A DNA stretch of 64,000 nt from Triglochin maritima (taxonomy: Eukaryota; Streptophyta; Magnoliopsida; Alismatales; Juncaginaceae), in the NCBI GenBank assembly GCA_963682175.1, contig OY821772.1, positions 52,164,925 through 52,228,924 of the forward strand. The letters are read 5' to 3'. Positions within the stretch are counted from its first letter, which is position 1. Each line of letters opens with the position of its first letter. The translations under genes were made by a program, and so were the position numbers. Below the pieces are notes generated by a model, which did not search any database, was not told the DNA's origin, and saw nothing but the letters and a program-made list of their open reading frames with translations. Below are positions 61,601 through 64,000 of this stretch, in pieces.

Positions 61601-64000
61601 AAATGACACTATTTCTTTGTTTTTTAGGCGTCTGATGACACGAATGAATATTGTACGACGAAAATGTTAAACGGATGCTTCCGAAGAGAGATTTTTTGAT
61701 ATTTCATTTTTTAGTAAAAAAACCAAAGGCTATACCACACGGATTTCGATAAAACCCCTCATTTTTTAAAATGGCACTATTTCTTTGTTTTTTGAGGCGT
61801 CTGATGACACAAATTGATATAATACGACGAAAATGTTAAACTCATGCGTCCGAAGAGAGATTTTTTGATATTTCCTTTTTTAGTAAAAAACCCAAAGGCT
61901 ATAGCACACGAATTCCTGTAAAAACCCTCAGTTTTAAAAAATGGCACTATTTCTTTGTTTTTTGAGGCGTTTGATGACACGAATTGATATAATACGACGA
62001 AAATGTTCAACTCATGCGTCCGAAGAGAGATTTTTTGATATTTCCTTTTTTAGTAAAAAAACCAAAGGCTATAGCAGACGAATTTCTGTAAAAATCCTTA
62101 GTTTTTAAAAATCACACTATTTTTTTGTTTTTTTAGGCGTCTTATGACACGAATGGATATTATGCGACGAAAATGTTAAACAGATGCGTCTGATGACACG
62201 AATGGATATTATACGACGAAAATGTTAAACAGATGCGTCCGAAGAGAGATTTTTCGATATTTCCTTTTATAGCAAAAAAAACAAAGGCTATAACACACGA
62301 ATTTCTGTAAAACTCCTTAGTTTTTAAAAATCACACTATTTTTTTTAGGCGTCTTATGACACGAATGGATATTATACGACGAAAATGTTAAACAGATGCG
62401 TCCGAAAATATGTTTTTTTATATTTCTTTTTTTAGCAAAAAAACCAACGGCTATAACAAACAAATTTCTGTAAAAATCCTTAGTTTTGAGAAATGGCACT
62501 ATTTCTTTGTTTTTTGCGGTGTCTGAAGACACGAATTGATATTATACGACGGAAATGTTAAACTCATTCGTCCCAAGAGAGATTTTTTGATATTTCTTTT
62601 TTTGGGAAAAAACCCAAAGGGTATAGCACACTAATTTCGGAAAAACCCTCAGTTTTTAAAAATGACATTATTTCTTTGTTTTTTGAGGCGTCTGAAGACA
62701 CGAATGGATATTATACGACGAAAATGTTCAACTCATGCGTCCAAGAGAGATTTTTTGATATTTCCTTTTTTAGTAAAAAAACCAAAAGCTATAACACACG
62801 AATTTCTGTAAAAATCCTTAGTTTTCAAAAATGGCACTATTTCTTTGTTTCGTGCGGTGTCTGAAGACACGAATTGATATTATACGACGAAAATGTTAAA
62901 CTCATTCGTCCCAAGAGAGATTTTTTGATATTTCCTTTTTTGGGAAAAAACCCAAAGGCTATAGCACACGAATTCCTGTAAAAACCCTAAGTTTTTAAAA
63001 ATGGCACTATTTCTTTGTTTTTTGCGGTGTCTGATGACAGGAATTGATATAATACGACGAAAATGTTAAACTCATGCGTCCGAAGAGAGATTTTTTGATA
63101 TTTCCCTTTTTAGTAAAAAAACCCAAAGACTAGTACACGAATTCCTGTAAAAACCCTCAGTTTTTAAAAATGGCACTATTTCTTTGTTTTTTGAGGCGTC
63201 TGATGACACGATTGGATATTATACGACGAAAATGTTAAACTGATGCGTCCGAAGATAGATTTTTTGATATTTCCTTTTTTAGTAAAAAAACCAAAGGCTA
63301 TAGCACACGAATTCCGGTAAAAACCCTTAGTATTTAAAAATGACACTATTTCTTTGTTTTTTAGGCGTCTGATGACACGAATGAATATTGTAGGACGAAA
63401 ATGTTAAACGGATGCTTCCGAAGAGAGATTTTTTGATATTTCATTTTTTAGTAAAAAAACCAAAGGCTATAACAACACGAATTTCGATAAAACCCCTCAT
63501 TTTTTTAAAATGGCACTATTTCTTTGTTTTTTGAGGCGTCTGATGACACGAATTGATATAATACGACGAAAACGTTAAACTCATGCGTCCAAAGAGAGAT
63601 TTTTTGATATTTCCTTTTTTAGTAAAAAACCCAAAGGCTATAGCAAACGAATTCCTGTAAAAACCCTCAGTTTTTAAGAATGGCACTATTTCTTTGTTTT
63701 TTGATGCGTCTGATGACACGATTGGATATTATACGACGAAAATGTTAAACTGATGCGTCCGAAGATAGATTTTTTGATATTTCCTTTTTTAGTAAAAAAG
63801 CAAAGGCTATAGCAGACGAATTCCGGTAAAAACCGTTAGTATTTAAAAATGACACTATTTCTTTGTTTTTTAGGCGTCTGATGACACGAATGAATTTTGT
63901 ACGACGAAAATGTTAAACGGATGCTTCCGAAGAGAGATTTTTTGATATTTCATTTTTTAGTAAACAAATTAGGCTATACCACACGCATTTTGATAAAACC
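58700..64000 (-). repeat. ~1.7-kb higher-order repeat, three copies
   Basis: A unit of about ten monomers recurs with landmark AAATGGCACTATTTCTTTG in a distinctive context at about 59039, 60782 and 62491 (spacings 1,743 and 1,709). Other rare words, such as CGTGCGGTGTCT near 59399, 61140 and 62849, keep the same order. The second and third copies share a 50-bp internal duplication near 60475 and 62190 that the first lacks. The third copy continues to the window end. Confidence 0.85.

Larger units (their letters stand above)
48784..64000 (-). repeat. Satellite block 3, reverse orientation (~90 monomers, runs off the window)
   Basis: Monomers of 168-171 bp have landmarks ATTATACGACGAAAATGT, GATGCGTCCGAAGAGAGA, TTTTTTGATATTTCCTTTTT, AACCAAAGGCTATAGCACAC and AAATGACACTATTTCTTTG. 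The block begins at a sharp switch near 48784, where a forward monomer stops and a reverse one starts. It contains several higher-order repeat families and does not end inside the window. Frames of up to 175 residues encoding FYRNSCAIAFGFF-type strings come from the repeat. Confidence 0.93.

Noticed and set aside
48721..63719. Many open frames of 60-175 codons with FYRNSCAIAFGFF-like protein strings on the minus strand
   Set aside because: They recur once per satellite monomer, shift frame whenever monomer length changes, and occur in mirror form in the forward block. They follow from the repeat, not from selection for protein.
38217..64000. CENP-B box in the satellite
   Set aside because: The nearest word, CTTCGGACGCATCGG, lacks the required A and the CGGG at the correct spacing.
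37280..64000. CRISPR-like array
   Set aside because: Repeats are about 169 bp, contiguous and without unique spacers, and the genome is a plant's.

Overview
This window is plant nuclear DNA, most likely from a eudicot. The evidence is split genes with GT-AG introns, plant-type gene families (bifunctional FKGP, a plant NC/LRAT-domain protein, plant-like ZNHIT2 and SAR1 pieces), copia, CACTA, hAT and Mutator-type elements, and a long AT-rich tandem satellite with a monomer of about 169 bp. It is gene-poor and repeat-rich, as expected near a centromere or other heterochromatin. I cannot name the species.

Layout. 1-4.8 kb: a minus-strand copia-type LTR retrotransposon that keeps gag pieces, a primer-binding site and polypurine tracts but no pol. 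4.8-7.6 kb: a non-autonomous CACTA (En/Spm-like) element with a 601-bp hAT-type MITE inside it, framed by a perfect 8-bp duplication. 7.6-9.4 kb: repeat debris with a 39-49 bp minisatellite. 9.4-16.0 kb: an FKGP gene with recognisable first and last exons but no middle (about 580 codons missing). 16.9-18.3 kb: a Mutator-type MITE and a cluster of three related MITEs. 18.4-21.1 kb: the only gene that looks intact, a two-exon NC/LRAT-domain protein. 21.1-28.3 kb: mostly non-coding, with one SAR1 exon fragment, short tandem duplications and a 932-bp Mutator-type MITE with a perfect 9-bp target duplication. 28.4-31.2 kb (minus): a decayed ZNHIT2 gene with two frameshifts and no zinc-finger exon.

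32.2-37.2 kb: a degenerate Mutator-like element carrying two convergent genes, a FAR1/MULE transposase (+) and a plant-mobile-domain-like protein (-). Each gene has one intron built almost entirely of the same 21-bp minisatellite, and in both the repeat runs in the same sense relative to its own gene. I consider this the most unusual structure in the window.

37.3-64.0 kb: one satellite family in three orientation blocks (reverse 37.3-38.2, forward 38.2-48.8, reverse 48.8-64.0 and beyond the window edge). It contains higher-order repeats of about 0.5, 1.1 and 1.7 kb and block-specific monomer variants. Open frames inside it are by-products of the repeat.

The genes do not form a pathway. What links them is decay and invasion by repeats: of four host-gene loci, one appears functional and three are broken. 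No CRISPR, rRNA or convincing tRNA gene was seen.
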